Assembly: GCA_001692895.1 (NCBI GenBank)
Contig: KV748179.1
Span: 3,795,222 to 3,859,221 of the forward strand
Direction: 5' to 3'
DNA: 64,000 bases
Origin: Cenococcum geophilum 1.58
Taxonomy: Eukaryota; Ascomycota; Dothideomycetes; Gloniales; Gloniaceae
The notes below the pieces were generated by a model. It had not been told where the DNA came from. It made no database searches and saw nothing but the letters and a program-made list of their open reading frames with translations. This document shows, in pieces, positions 21,801-31,100 of the stretch (its first letter is position 1; each line of letters opens with the position of its first letter). The position numbers and the translations under genes were made by a program.

Positions 21801-23771
21801 TTGTGTATTGAAGAACTTCTAAAGCTGGTCAGACGTCCTGTATTCAGGTTCAGCGAACTGAGAGACAGGATCAACAGCTTGCCGGGCGATATGACGGAGT
21901 TTTATGGGCAAATCGTCCGGGACTTGCAGTCTACTCTCAGTGAAGAAGATCTGATCATAACTCGAGAAACGCTAATGTGGGTATCCGGAGCAAGTGAGCT
22001 AAGAACATTTCATCTACAGGAGCTCTGGGACGCTCTCGCAGCTTCCTTGCCACACTCTGAACCCATACCAGAGGACGAAGATCCGATAGTCTTCAACAGG
22101 ATACCGATTAGCACATGGAATCGCTTTCGCCGTGCGCTCCAGAAACTCTGCGGCCCATTCATTGAGTTTAGACCAAACGAATTGGACGAGGATACTGAAA
22201 CAGCCTCGAAAAAGGAAGAAGCCCGTCCAGACTCCATTGTTCAACTGATGCACCAGTCGAGTAAGGATTTCCTAGGAGATCGTAAGGCGGCAGGGCCGCT
22301 TCATTTTACTCGGGAGGAAGCAAAAAGGCTGGTCACTGATGGTGTAATCCACTATTTAACAACATCGTTCCCTGATGCGACCGCTACCTACGTCCCTAAA
22401 CGCCTTTCTACGCCTGGCTCGATTAAATTCTGGAAATCGTCTATCGGTCACCTTGTTGCATACTTGGAGGATAAAAAACTGCTCCATTTTGCTCTACAAA
22501 TCTCTATAAGAGAGCGGCTAGGAGCGGAAGCGAATATAGCCAATGCTTCCGAGGCATACCTCTTACCAAAGTTGGAAAACTGCGACGACATGGAACTCCT
22601 GTCTACTTTCCGCGGATATGCTTTCGAAGAGCACTTTTCGGCGGTCGATGTTGCAGAATCCGCGATTGTCGGTAGACTTTTCTACCTAGCAACAACACAT
22701 GGCCTCCCAACTGCCGTCACCAACTTACTGGACATGTCCACGCTCATTGTCGACTGGTGGCTGCAGTACAGGAACAGCGTTCTCAACGCTGCGCTTTTCG
22801 CCGCGTTAGACAATGATATGAAGGACTTCGAGAAGGTATTATCATTCGGTGAGAGCAACGCCCAGCAGCGTGTTCGGCGGTTGGAATTGGATGGAGAGCG
22901 GGAGAAGTCCTCAGTCTATGCCAGAGACGGACTCTATCACAAATTGCGCAATCCACCAGTCCCTTCCTTTCCGGGCTTTCTCGAAGTTCTTCCCGGAGAT
23001 CTAGAGGACGTGAAGGTAGCCGTATCGCGGATAGTCGATCATTGGCGAGCGTTGGATCGCCCCGGTGTGATAGGCAGCATTGGTGTTTGTGCTCTTGATA
23101 GCAAAGTTCGGAGCAAAACAAGTATGAACATCTTGAGGCTCATGTCTAGGAGTGAATTTGGTATCATAATATTTGGAGATAAGGTTATATTAGATGAGCC
23201 TGTGGAAAACTGGCCTGTCTGTGACTTCCTTATTTCGTGGTTCTCAGAAGGGTTTCCCCTTGAAAAAGCGATCGCTTATGCAAAATTGCGAAACCCCTTT
23301 TGCGTAAACAATGTGCAGATGCAGATGGTATTCTGGGATCGGCGTTTAACTCTTAAACTCCTCGATCAGTTAAATGTGCCTACTCCAGAACGACTTGAAG
23401 TGAGTCGAGACGGAGGTCCTATGGTCCCTTCTGCGGAGCTGGCTCAGCACCTCTACTTGAAGACAGGATTACGTGTTGGGGGTCCTGGAAATGGCAACTT
23501 AAGCTCGCCGACCAGAAATGTCAGCTTGGAAGACGACGGCGACACCCTTGTCGTTGATGGGAAAAGACTAAGGAAGCCATTCGTGGAAAAGCCAGTGAAC
23601 TCCCTGGACCACCAGATCAATATATACTTCCCAAAGAGCCACGGCGGCGGAGGAAGACGACTGTTTGGAAAGATTAACAACAAGAACTCAGAGAAGGACA
23701 GCTCTCTTCACACGCCTAGAGCTGCAGGCTTGTTATTCAATCACCCAAGTTTCAATATTGAATTGAATTGA
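18892..23771 (+). CDS. Patatin-NACHT-VIP1 fusion, 5' part as now readable
   Basis: A chimeric STAND/NLR-type gene. Exons: 18892-19364, 19443-20032, 20142 to about 20623, about 20670-20883, 20932-23771 (the third intron could instead be 20607-20652); about 1,532 codons. Residues 30-230 are a patatin phospholipase: oxyanion DGGGVRG (36-42), nucleophile in GTSTGG (Ser 75), dyad Asp in FVDGASGANNP (near 217). After an unassigned linker comes NACHT: P-loop GKPGSGKS (about 636-643) and Walker B FCLIDALDE (about 734). A region resembling NLR winged-helix and early ankyrin sequence runs to about 1235. From about residue 1300 the same frame is VIP1/PPIP5K kinase: IGVCALDSKVRSK, FGDKVILDEPVENWPVCDFL, VPTPERLEVSRDGGP, KPFVEKPV, GGGGRRLF. 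The last 15 residues and stop come from the inserted transposon at 23725. An N lies at 19941. It may be expressed as a truncated protein or not at all. Confidence 0.8.
23717..23724 (+). repeat. Left 8-bp target-site duplication of the hAT element
   Basis: TAGAGCTG, identical to the copy at 24381-24388. Taking out the element and one copy leaves the flanking VIP1 codons in frame (Pro-Arg-Ala, then Val-Thr-Glu-Pro-Gly-Ser-Ser). Confidence 0.9.
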
Positions 23772-24380
23772 ATGCCAAGACTCAATCAATTCAATCAACT
23801 GAGAGCTCGCTGGCTTGGCAACTCAATCAATATAGAGGTTCTAGTTGAATTGAATTGATTGATAAATATTGAATCTTTTAATATTATATAGAAATATGCT
23901 GAACATAACATAATAATGCTTTAAACCTTATTGTTCTTAGACCCCCTTACCAAAAAAGGGTTACCCGAGCATTACTCGTTGTTTACACTATCACATTATC
24001 GCCGGGATCTTGGCAGGTAAGAAAAGTTTTATAACTAGATTTGCCCACCAACAATATCAATTCTATTACCACTATGAACAGGGGGTACACAACAGGATAG
24101 TAACTCAACACTATGCCAAGACTCGCGATAGACCTATATTAACGGCAGGAGCGACGGAAACGACGGTAGAAAGCGATTCGGGCGCCGCCAGGTAGGCCCC
24201 CCTGCATCAACACTATGCCGAGACTCGTGATAATTACTAACTACTACGTAGTTGCAATTAATTGCAATCGTTTCAATATTGAATCAATCAATTCAATCAA
24301 CCGAACCTTCTGCTTACAAAGCTTTCAATTCAATCAATTCAAGGCCTCAATTGAATTGAATTGATTGAGTAACAAGCCTG
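23725..24380. mobile_element. hAT-like non-autonomous transposon (MITE), 656 bp
   Basis: The ends are inverted repeats CAGGCTTGTTAYTCAATCA (18 of 19 identical) and the flanks are a perfect 8-bp duplication TAGAGCTG at 23717-23724 and 24381-24388; both are diagnostic of hAT elements. Subterminal TTGAATTGAATTGATTGA motifs occur in both orientations, as in many hAT MITEs. Two internal copies of ACTATGCCRAGACTCGYGATA lie near 24,112 and 24,211. No transposase frame is present. It inserted inside the VIP1 kinase domain of the fusion gene. Confidence 0.92.
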
Positions 24381-24388
24381 TAGAGCTG
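24381..24388 (+). repeat. Right 8-bp target-site duplication of the hAT element
   Basis: TAGAGCTG, the second copy; see the element at 23725-24380. Confidence 0.9.
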
Positions 24389-27011
24389 TTACAGAGCCTG
24401 GTAGCAGTTACATATACGAGAAATTCTTGCATGTCGAGAATGCGGAGGACGTTAAAGCGTACGCTGTTGGCCCATCCTTCTGTCATGCGGAAACAAGGAA
24501 GTCCCCAGTAGTCGATGGGATTGTCAGGCGTAACCTCCATGGCAAAGAAACTCGATATGTCACTATTCTCTCGCCCGAGGAAGCCGCGATGGCCTCCAAA
24601 ATCGTCGAAGCATTCGGCTAGACGGTTTGTGGATTCGACATTCTTCGGTCCAATGGGAGGAGCTTCATTAACGACATCAACGGATGGAGTTTGGCAAAAG
24701 ATAATAATGAATATTATGACAGATGCGCAGCCATATTGCAGCAGCTGTGTATTAGAGAAGGTCGCAGAGGCAAACTGCTTAGGCCCAGTGAGGAGATTCC
24801 AAGTTCCGGCAAAGACAAGTTGAACACCACTGGTGCTTCAGATCCTAGAGCTCCCTTGAATCCTTCACTCCGCCAAACAGAAAGCCCGGCAAGAGCCGAC
24901 CTTCCTCTACAACGTCAGAAATATGATGAGCCATATCTTACCATATTCAAACGCGATACTCTAGCCACGCAACTAGTCGATCTGGAAAGGCACTATACCG
25001 GGCCTCCATCAAAGAAATTGGCGCCCGAGTCAACCTTATCACCCTCCAGAGCATTTTCCGGTCAAAACCGGAAACGAAGCGAGAGCCCTCGAGTCTCATC
25101 CAATCATAATGCTGTTGATCCCCTTCTTCCGGTATCTACCGCTCAATGGAAGTTAAAGGGTATAGTTGCAATTCACAGCCATGGGGATAGCACTCCCGAA
25201 CAGAAGCTACAATTCATGTTCCACACGAAGCCGTTTGTTGACCTACTCGAAGGACATGGTAGCGAAGTTGTACTAACAGGGCAATCCGCCATTGGGCGCG
25301 TCCAGTCTGCACTTAATTCAGCTCTTGATGACGGCGCTGAGAATCTCAGAGACCTGGCACGACTGAAGGACGTGCTACGGAAGAGGGGCGACTTCACAGG
25401 CACTAAAGTGTTCATTAAGCCAGTGTTCCTTCATGGGGAAATGCAACCTAATACAGCAAGAGAATACTCCGAAACACATGAGATCAGGCAGGTTGGGCCT
25501 GAAAGGCTGCCACAGCTGTCTGGATCTTCGCATGACGCCGGATCACATCTAATCACATCGGACTTCGCGCAGAATAACCTCATTCCCCGGAAAGTTCAAC
25601 TAGTTATACAGTTGGGTAACGAACCCACCCACGCACTCCGTTATCAAGTACAAGAGTTGGGCGACAGCTTCCGCAATGAATTTATCCTAATGAATGCTGA
25701 ACTCCTGGATAATGTCTCTATATTTTGCAGTTCAGAACGAGCAGTGACATCTACTGCTCACATTTTCTCTGCTGCGTTCTTGAACGATAATGATTTCCCA
25801 GCAGACACTATCTCAGTGCGGAACGATATCCTCGGCGATTCAATAGCGGCCGATCGTCAACTGAATCAGGTCAACGGGAGGCTTAAGGTCCTCATTAGAG
25901 AGGGAACAGAAGCACCTCCTAATTTCGTTTGGCCGGCCAACACACCAGAACCATTCATTGTTTGGGGTAACCTGGTTGAGTTAATGAAACTACACAGGAA
26001 GGCAATGCTTAGCAATTTTTTCAAGTTGCTATCATATGCTAATGCAGCAATATCGAGCACAACTACCACACCCTCTCTCAATTCAGCATCATCCATCCAG
26101 CACAGGTGGTGTTCTGGAGAAGACGCGGACATGTTTAGGGATCGTTGGGAGCATATTTTCACCACGTTTTGCGACTCCGCGGAGATTCACCCATCAAAAA
26201 TCATCGAGCTCTACGACAATCTAAAGTTTGATGCGATACACAACCGACGATTCCTCGAGTGGTGCTTCACAGTGCACCCTAGTTTGCTTGAAGGTGGTGA
26301 TGGGAACATGGCCCACGCCAGGCGCCCCTTTCGGCTAGACAATCTCAACAAGCTGTACCATCTATGTAAAGTTCTATTTGACTACATATGCCCTCAACAG
26401 TATGGCATCACCAACGAAGAGAAACTTGAGATTGGCCTTCTTTCTTCGCTACCTCTGCTTCAGGAAATTGTCCGGGATATAGAGGAAATGCAAGCATCAG
26501 ACAGTGCGAAGTCGTTCTTCTATTTCACGAAAAGGTCGCATATATACACCCTTCTCAATTGTCTCGTCGAAGGAGCTCTTCAACCGAAGATCCCTCAACA
26601 TGAAATGGCCGAACTGGACAGCCTCTCTAGCATATGCTTTGAACTTTATGAGAACGAAAGTATGGCGCAGCAGAACGAAATGGGCAGCTTCAATTACAGC
26701 ATCAAGATCACGATGGGTCGAGGCTGCTACACATATGGCCCGCTGAATATGTAAGGCAGCAACCTCAACAACTATTTCCTTGCTTGTTACTAATGCTGTA
26801 ATAGAGTACTCGACTCAAGACACAGCGTTGGAAGTGCACAACGAAGGGATTTAACCGGGCACAACGACTGGAGAGAAGTAATCGAAGGGCTTCGCGCAAA
26901 ATTCCATACGTAAGCAATACCAACATCCGCTTAGCTAAATGCTTATGCCTTGCCAGCGTTAGGATACCTAAATCGTCCCTCTCTATTAACTTGTCTAAAG
27001 TTGACCGTTGA
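24389..27011 (+). pseudogene. VIP1: VIP1/PPIP5K 3' part: rest of kinase domain and phosphatase-like domain
   Basis: This continues the VIP1 frame past the transposon: [61 protein letters not shown] (24619-24621) then stands where the family has Gln, followed by TVCGFDILRSNGRSFINDIN. The kinase Asp and Asn of the D-x-N pair are kept. The histidine-phosphatase-like domain begins near 25,150, but the family's RHADRTP signature reads SHGDSTP, so both catalytic Arg are gone while His stays. After 26750 two introns (26751-26804, 26910-26956) lead to VLDSRHSVG, WREVIEGLRAKFHT and the stop at 27009-27011. Kept introns argue for a DNA-level copy, not a retrocopy. An internal ATG at 24691 could still give a 739-residue phosphatase-only protein. 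Confidence 0.85.
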
Positions 27012-27514
27012 TGGAATGTAAGTACGTCTCCTCCTCGTCATCCCATACGTCCGCTCCCCTTCGTCCAGTACGTTCCCCTGGCAGCTGCTGACCTCCTTAG
27101 GCATGACGGAAGCGTCGCCGGCCTTTGAAAGAGCTTGACCCTAACGTCTAACCCGCTAGACGTTGAAGCAGGGTGGAAAGTCAACCAACTCAACTCAACT
27201 GGAGCCTCAGTTGAGTTGAGTTGACGATTATATAATCGTGGGCCCGATTGAGTTGGTGTATACTAAGCATCAATTAGTTAATATTTTGAGTCTTGGCATG
27301 GTGTTTTAATTAGGGAAACTTACTGCTGCTCTATACACGCCCTTCCTGCCCTGATATCGCCGGGTCAGCTGTACGAACTTCTTGTCGAGGAGTTGAGGTT
27401 CCCATTCAATCCTCCCGCTCCTCCTGCTGCTCCTGCTGCTCCTGCTGTTCCTGCTGCTTCTGCTGCTCCTGCTGTTCCTGGTAGCGTGCACAAGCTGTCC
27501 GGAACTCGTACATA
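27012..27514. repeat. Transition zone with hairpin and triplet-rich repeat
   Basis: A hairpin at 27180-27225 has arms CAACTCAACTCAACTG / CAGTTGAGTTGAGTTG around a short GAGCCT loop. It has the same architecture as the TCAATTCAA-GGCCTC-TTGAATTGA palindrome inside the hAT element, with C in place of T at several positions. GAGTCTTGGCATGGTG near 27,290 also echoes that element's internal repeat. At 27,413-27,483 a CTG/CTC triplet-rich tract (CTGCTCCTGCTG-like) is present. I see no supported gene; the 71-codon minus-strand frame across the tract is low complexity. Confidence 0.55.
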
Positions 27515-27568
27515 GCGCCAAGGCTCCAACCGAGCCCCTAACTAGGGTCTGTAACAGTGCCGCAACAA
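27515..27568 (+). repeat. 54-bp direct repeat, left copy
   Basis: The segment beginning GCGCCAAGGCTCC and containing GAGCCCCTAACTAGGGTCTG matches 48235-48288 with about six mismatches, in the same orientation, 20.7 kb apart. It lies at the left edge of the AT-rich block and may be an element end or a shared repeat-family fragment. Confidence 0.7.
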
Positions 27569-27834
27569 TAAGGATATTATAAATGCTATCTATAAAGAAG
27601 GGAAAGAGCTACCTAAAAAGTAAGCTCGCCTATACCATAAATATATCTTAGAATAGCTTAATATTAGACCTTATTTAGAGAAGTAGAAAGATATTACTTT
27701 CTATAATAAGTTCTATTTAAGGATTAGTCTATAAGTTATAAGGCACATTAAGCGTTAATAAGGAAAGAAGGTGTAAGAGAAGAAGTATAATATTTATATA
27801 AAAAAGATTATAATAAAGGATATAAAAACTAACA

Positions 27835-28045
27835 TCGGCAAAATATGGTACCCTACCAATGGCCTCAATGGTTGGTGGTTGACGCAATTGGCGCGCAGTT
27901 GAGGGCATTTGGCAACTCGACCGACTAGCCTATGTCGTGTTTTTTTGACACGCAGCCTGCGCGCAGCCTGCGCGCAACCTGCGCGCAACCTGCACGCAAC
28001 CTGCAACCACAATTGTATTTAGAGCCATCCACCTCTTTTGTACCA
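27835..28045. repeat. Unmutated GC-richer island with 11-bp tandem repeat
   Basis: Within the AT-rich block this stretch keeps normal CpA/TpG content. From 27951 to about 28005 an 11-bp unit (CGCRRCCTGCG) is repeated five times. An ACCAATGGCC...GGTTGGT palindrome at about 27,855-27,880 recalls the hAT-element palindromes. It looks like a later insertion that escaped mutation. Confidence 0.55.
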
Positions 28046-28730
28046 ACAGTATATTTTAGATAATAAATAAAGGCTACTTTAAAGCTATTTATAAGGCTAG
28101 TAAGGCAAATTATATACACTTCTTTATATAATCTATTATATTATTTTAGATAATTTAATATAATATCCTAACTGTTTTATAATATATTCTAAAAGTATAA
28201 GACCTTTCCTGCTCTCCCTGCGACAATAATATACTATAAGTATTTAGCTTTATTAGCATAGCATATATATATAGCTAAAAAGTAGCTACTAAGAGTAGTA
28301 GATATAGGCCAAAAGAAAGGTAGATTAAGAGCTAGTATATATAATAAAGAAGCCGCAGTTATCCTATAGAAGAGTATAGAAAGTCTTATACCTAATCTTC
28401 TATTAAAAACTCTACCGGCTCCTCTATATTAGAGTCTAAAGTATATATTATAAACTTTATATACTGCTCCTTATTCTTAATTAAATTTAATATTACTTTT
28501 CTATTACTATACTAGCCATAGTTATCCTCTGCAAGGCTATAGTACTACTTAAATTGTGTAAATAACTTATTAGATTTAAACCTTTCCGGCCTAAGCTTAC
28601 TGGTTCCTATATTTAGGATAAAGTGGTATACTAGGGCAGAGGATATATATTCTGCTAAATCTAACAAACTTAGCTAGTTCTAAAAGTTAAATTAGTAAAT
28701 ATTGTAGTAGTAGTAAGGCCCTAGATTTTC

Positions 28731-28874
28731 TAGCTTACTCTAGGGCTCTTCCTTTAAGATAGACTTAGCGGACTAGTCTAGCCTACTCTAGAGCTCTTTA
28801 TTTGGGATAGACTTAGTAAACTAGTCTAGCCTACTCTAGAGCTCTCCCTTTAAGATAAACTTGGTAGATTAAAT
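28731..28874. repeat. 48-bp tandem repeat, three copies
   Basis: Copies at 28731-28778, 28779-28826 and 28827-28874, each starting TAGCYTACTCTAGRGCTC. Part of the minus-strand relic gene. Confidence 0.85.
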
Positions 28875-30176
28875 GGTATAGCCCGGCTTACTAATAAATA
28901 GCCTAAGTTAATAATCGCGTTAGTTTTATTGTCGCTAAGGCTTATAAGAAACCTCTCTCTTATATTATCACTTAGATCCGCTATAAGGTTATTAAGGTTA
29001 TCTTTATATAGGTCCTTAATAATTTCTATAGTTAATTAATCTAGCATTAGGCCTATAGTATATTTAATAACTACGGGCTAAAGCCGTAGCCAGATTCTAG
29101 ATTGCTGTTTTTTAGATATCTAGTTCTAGCTACCTAAGAGGTTAGCGTAGGCTTCTATAACGGGTTAGAGAATAATAATAGGTAATAAAACGCTGGATAT
29201 ATACTAACCGCTAATAACAGTGCTATAAAAGTTATCTATTCCCTTAAACCTAGTTCTATACTCCCTAATTACATAATATATTACTATTAAAATAAAAGTA
29301 ATAGTGTTACTAGTAAGCTTTTTAAACATATTATAAGAGTAGGGTAATTAGGTAAGGCCGTTTCTTCCTCTACTATAAAATATACTAGCTATACTAGCAA
29401 CTATTACGTCGGAACGGAAGCGGTTATTACTTAGCTATTAACTCTTATTAGTATTTTACTAAATAGCACGGGTAAAATACCTTTATATAATCTAGCGTAA
29501 TAAAATTATAATTAGTTAGTAGTTCTATAATTAGTTTAGGCGCGTTGTTAAACCCTAGCCTATATACCTCCCTTATAACTATATAAGCCTTTATAATCGC
29601 GTAGTTCCTAAAGTTCCCTATTGCGTTAAATAGCTATATATAATATTAAGATTATTAGTAAACAATTTAATATAATATTTCCAGTATATAAATACCTTAT
29701 AAGCGGACACCGGGTTAGGAATATAATTAGCTTTTTTTTACACTACTTTTAACTACTTTAAAATAGCTTCTAACTATACCTTTTTTATTATATCCTTAAT
29801 AAGGCCTAGAAAGCGGTTAAACTATAGGTTAATAAGATACCCGTTATAAGTCCCAGAGTTAGTTACTAGCCTTGCTAGTAAAATAGACCTATAAAGCGCA
29901 AATATAGGCTTATATCTCTTAGGTAGGTTTTCTTTTATACGTCGCCATTATAATATTTAAAGGTACTCTTCTCTTACCTATATTGCGGCAGTTAGGTCAA
30001 AATTGTTATAGTCTAACTTATCCTTACTTTCCCTAGTGCTATCTAGGTCCCCTTTAGATTAAACACTAAATTAGTATACTCTATATTAAAGGAAGGTTAC
30101 TTATTTCATAGACAAAGCTATATTAGGGTTTAGGCGAATACGGCTTACTAGGGAGAATATAAAGCTAAATATTGGT

Positions 30177-30296
30177 TATTTACGCGATAAGGTTTAGATT
30201 AGGCGCGCGGGAGAGTATTTTAAACTAGCACGCAATTATTTATATGGTAAGGTACGGATTAGGCATATAGGAGAGTATTTTAAACTAATACGCAAT
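30177..30296. repeat. 60-bp tandem repeat, two copies
   Basis: Units begin TATTTACGCGATAAGG (30177) and TATTTATATGGTAAGG (30237) and share GGAGAGTATTTTAAACTA. The period is 20 codons. Confidence 0.75.
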
Positions 30297-30600
30297 CGTT
30301 AAGAGCTGGAGGTATATTATAAAGATGCTGCTTTTTATAGTAGTAGGTGGTTAGATAGTAAAGAGAGTGTTTTATTTACTAGGGCTCGCCAAGTGCTAAA
30401 TAGTAGAGGAGACTATTAAGTATTATAGTTAGACTCCGGTTATATATAAAGGTATAACCTACCTTAACTAAAAGATTAGGACTTTATATTTTTAACTAAG
30501 CTAGTTCTACTGCCAGATTATTAATAGATTTAGTAAATTTATTAATATTTAGTTACTATCATTTCATAAAAGAAGCAGGTATAGACTTATAGTCACTATC

Positions 30601-30906
30601 CTTATTATTAGAGATTACCCTTTTTAGCTGGAGGCGGCTATATATATTCTATATATTATTAGCTAGCTTAATATATTATATACGACGTTAATAAGGTCTA
30701 TTATATGCCTACTCCTTTCTATGCCTAGATATAACTAGACCAGAGTTGCTATTCTTATTATTAGATATTACCCTTTTAAGCCAGAGGCGGCTATGTATAT
30801 TCTATATATTATTAGCTAGCTTAATATATTATATTTAACGTTAATAGGGTCTATTATATACCTGCTCTTTTCCACACCTAGATATAACTAGACTAAAGTT
30901 ATAATA
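30601..30906. repeat. 153-bp tandem duplication
   Basis: Units begin CTTATTATTAGAGATTACCC (30601) and CTTATTATTAGATATTACCC (30754). The period is 51 codons; on the minus strand both copies read an IQYIKLANNIQNI-like segment once TAG is read as Gln. Confidence 0.8.
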
Positions 30907-30913
30907 TTACTTA

Positions 30914-30985
30914 TTTTAGCTAGGTTCTATATACTCGTTCTAGCTAGGTTTTATATACTTATCCTAGCTAGGTTCCATATACTTA
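30914..30985. repeat. 24-bp tandem repeat, three copies
   Basis: Units at 30914, 30938 and 30962, core TAGCTAGGTT. On the minus strand they encode an eight-residue K-Y-x-x-P-S-Q-x repeat in which Gln is now TAG. Confidence 0.75.
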
Positions 30986-31100
30986 TTCTCCATTAGCGCG
31001 TTCTTCCTTCCGTTAGCTAGGACATAGGCAACTCCTAGCAGTAGGCTAGGTAGAGATATAAGGTTAATTATACTAGTTATCCTTATTTCCTTATTTTACG

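Larger units (their letters stand above)
28300..31100 (-). pseudogene. Relic of an unidentified protein-coding gene with in-frame tandem repeats
   Basis: On the minus strand, long stretches read as protein if TAG/TAA are taken as former Gln codons, for example YIPNPVSAYKVFIYWKYYIK, VIYYVIREYRTRFKGIDNFY and VYHFILNIGTSKLRPERFKS. I do not recognise the family. Four tandem arrays in it (48, 60, 153 and 24 bp units) all have periods divisible by three, as expected for repeats that grew while the sequence was translated. The three 48-bp units read LSQRESSRVGQTS-like 16-residue repeats, each with a stop at the same Gln position. Apparent frame changes mean it held introns or is broken elsewhere too. 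Boundaries are approximate. Confidence 0.5.

Noticed and set aside
22783-23121. 112-codon minus-strand frame opposite the fusion gene
   Set aside because: Antisense shadow of strongly supported NACHT-VIP1 coding sequence.
24427-24621. Reading this 64-codon frame as the lost ankyrin or C-terminal end of the NLR
   Set aside because: Its sequence ([21 protein letters not shown]) is clearly the VIP1 kinase domain, continuing the VIP1 part upstream of the transposon.
27306-27521. 71-codon minus-strand frame rich in Ser-Arg
   Set aside because: It is produced by the CTG/CTC triplet tract; no support beyond low complexity.
28731-30985. CRISPR-like look of the short repeat arrays
   Set aside because: Repeats are contiguous with no unique spacers, and the genome is eukaryotic.
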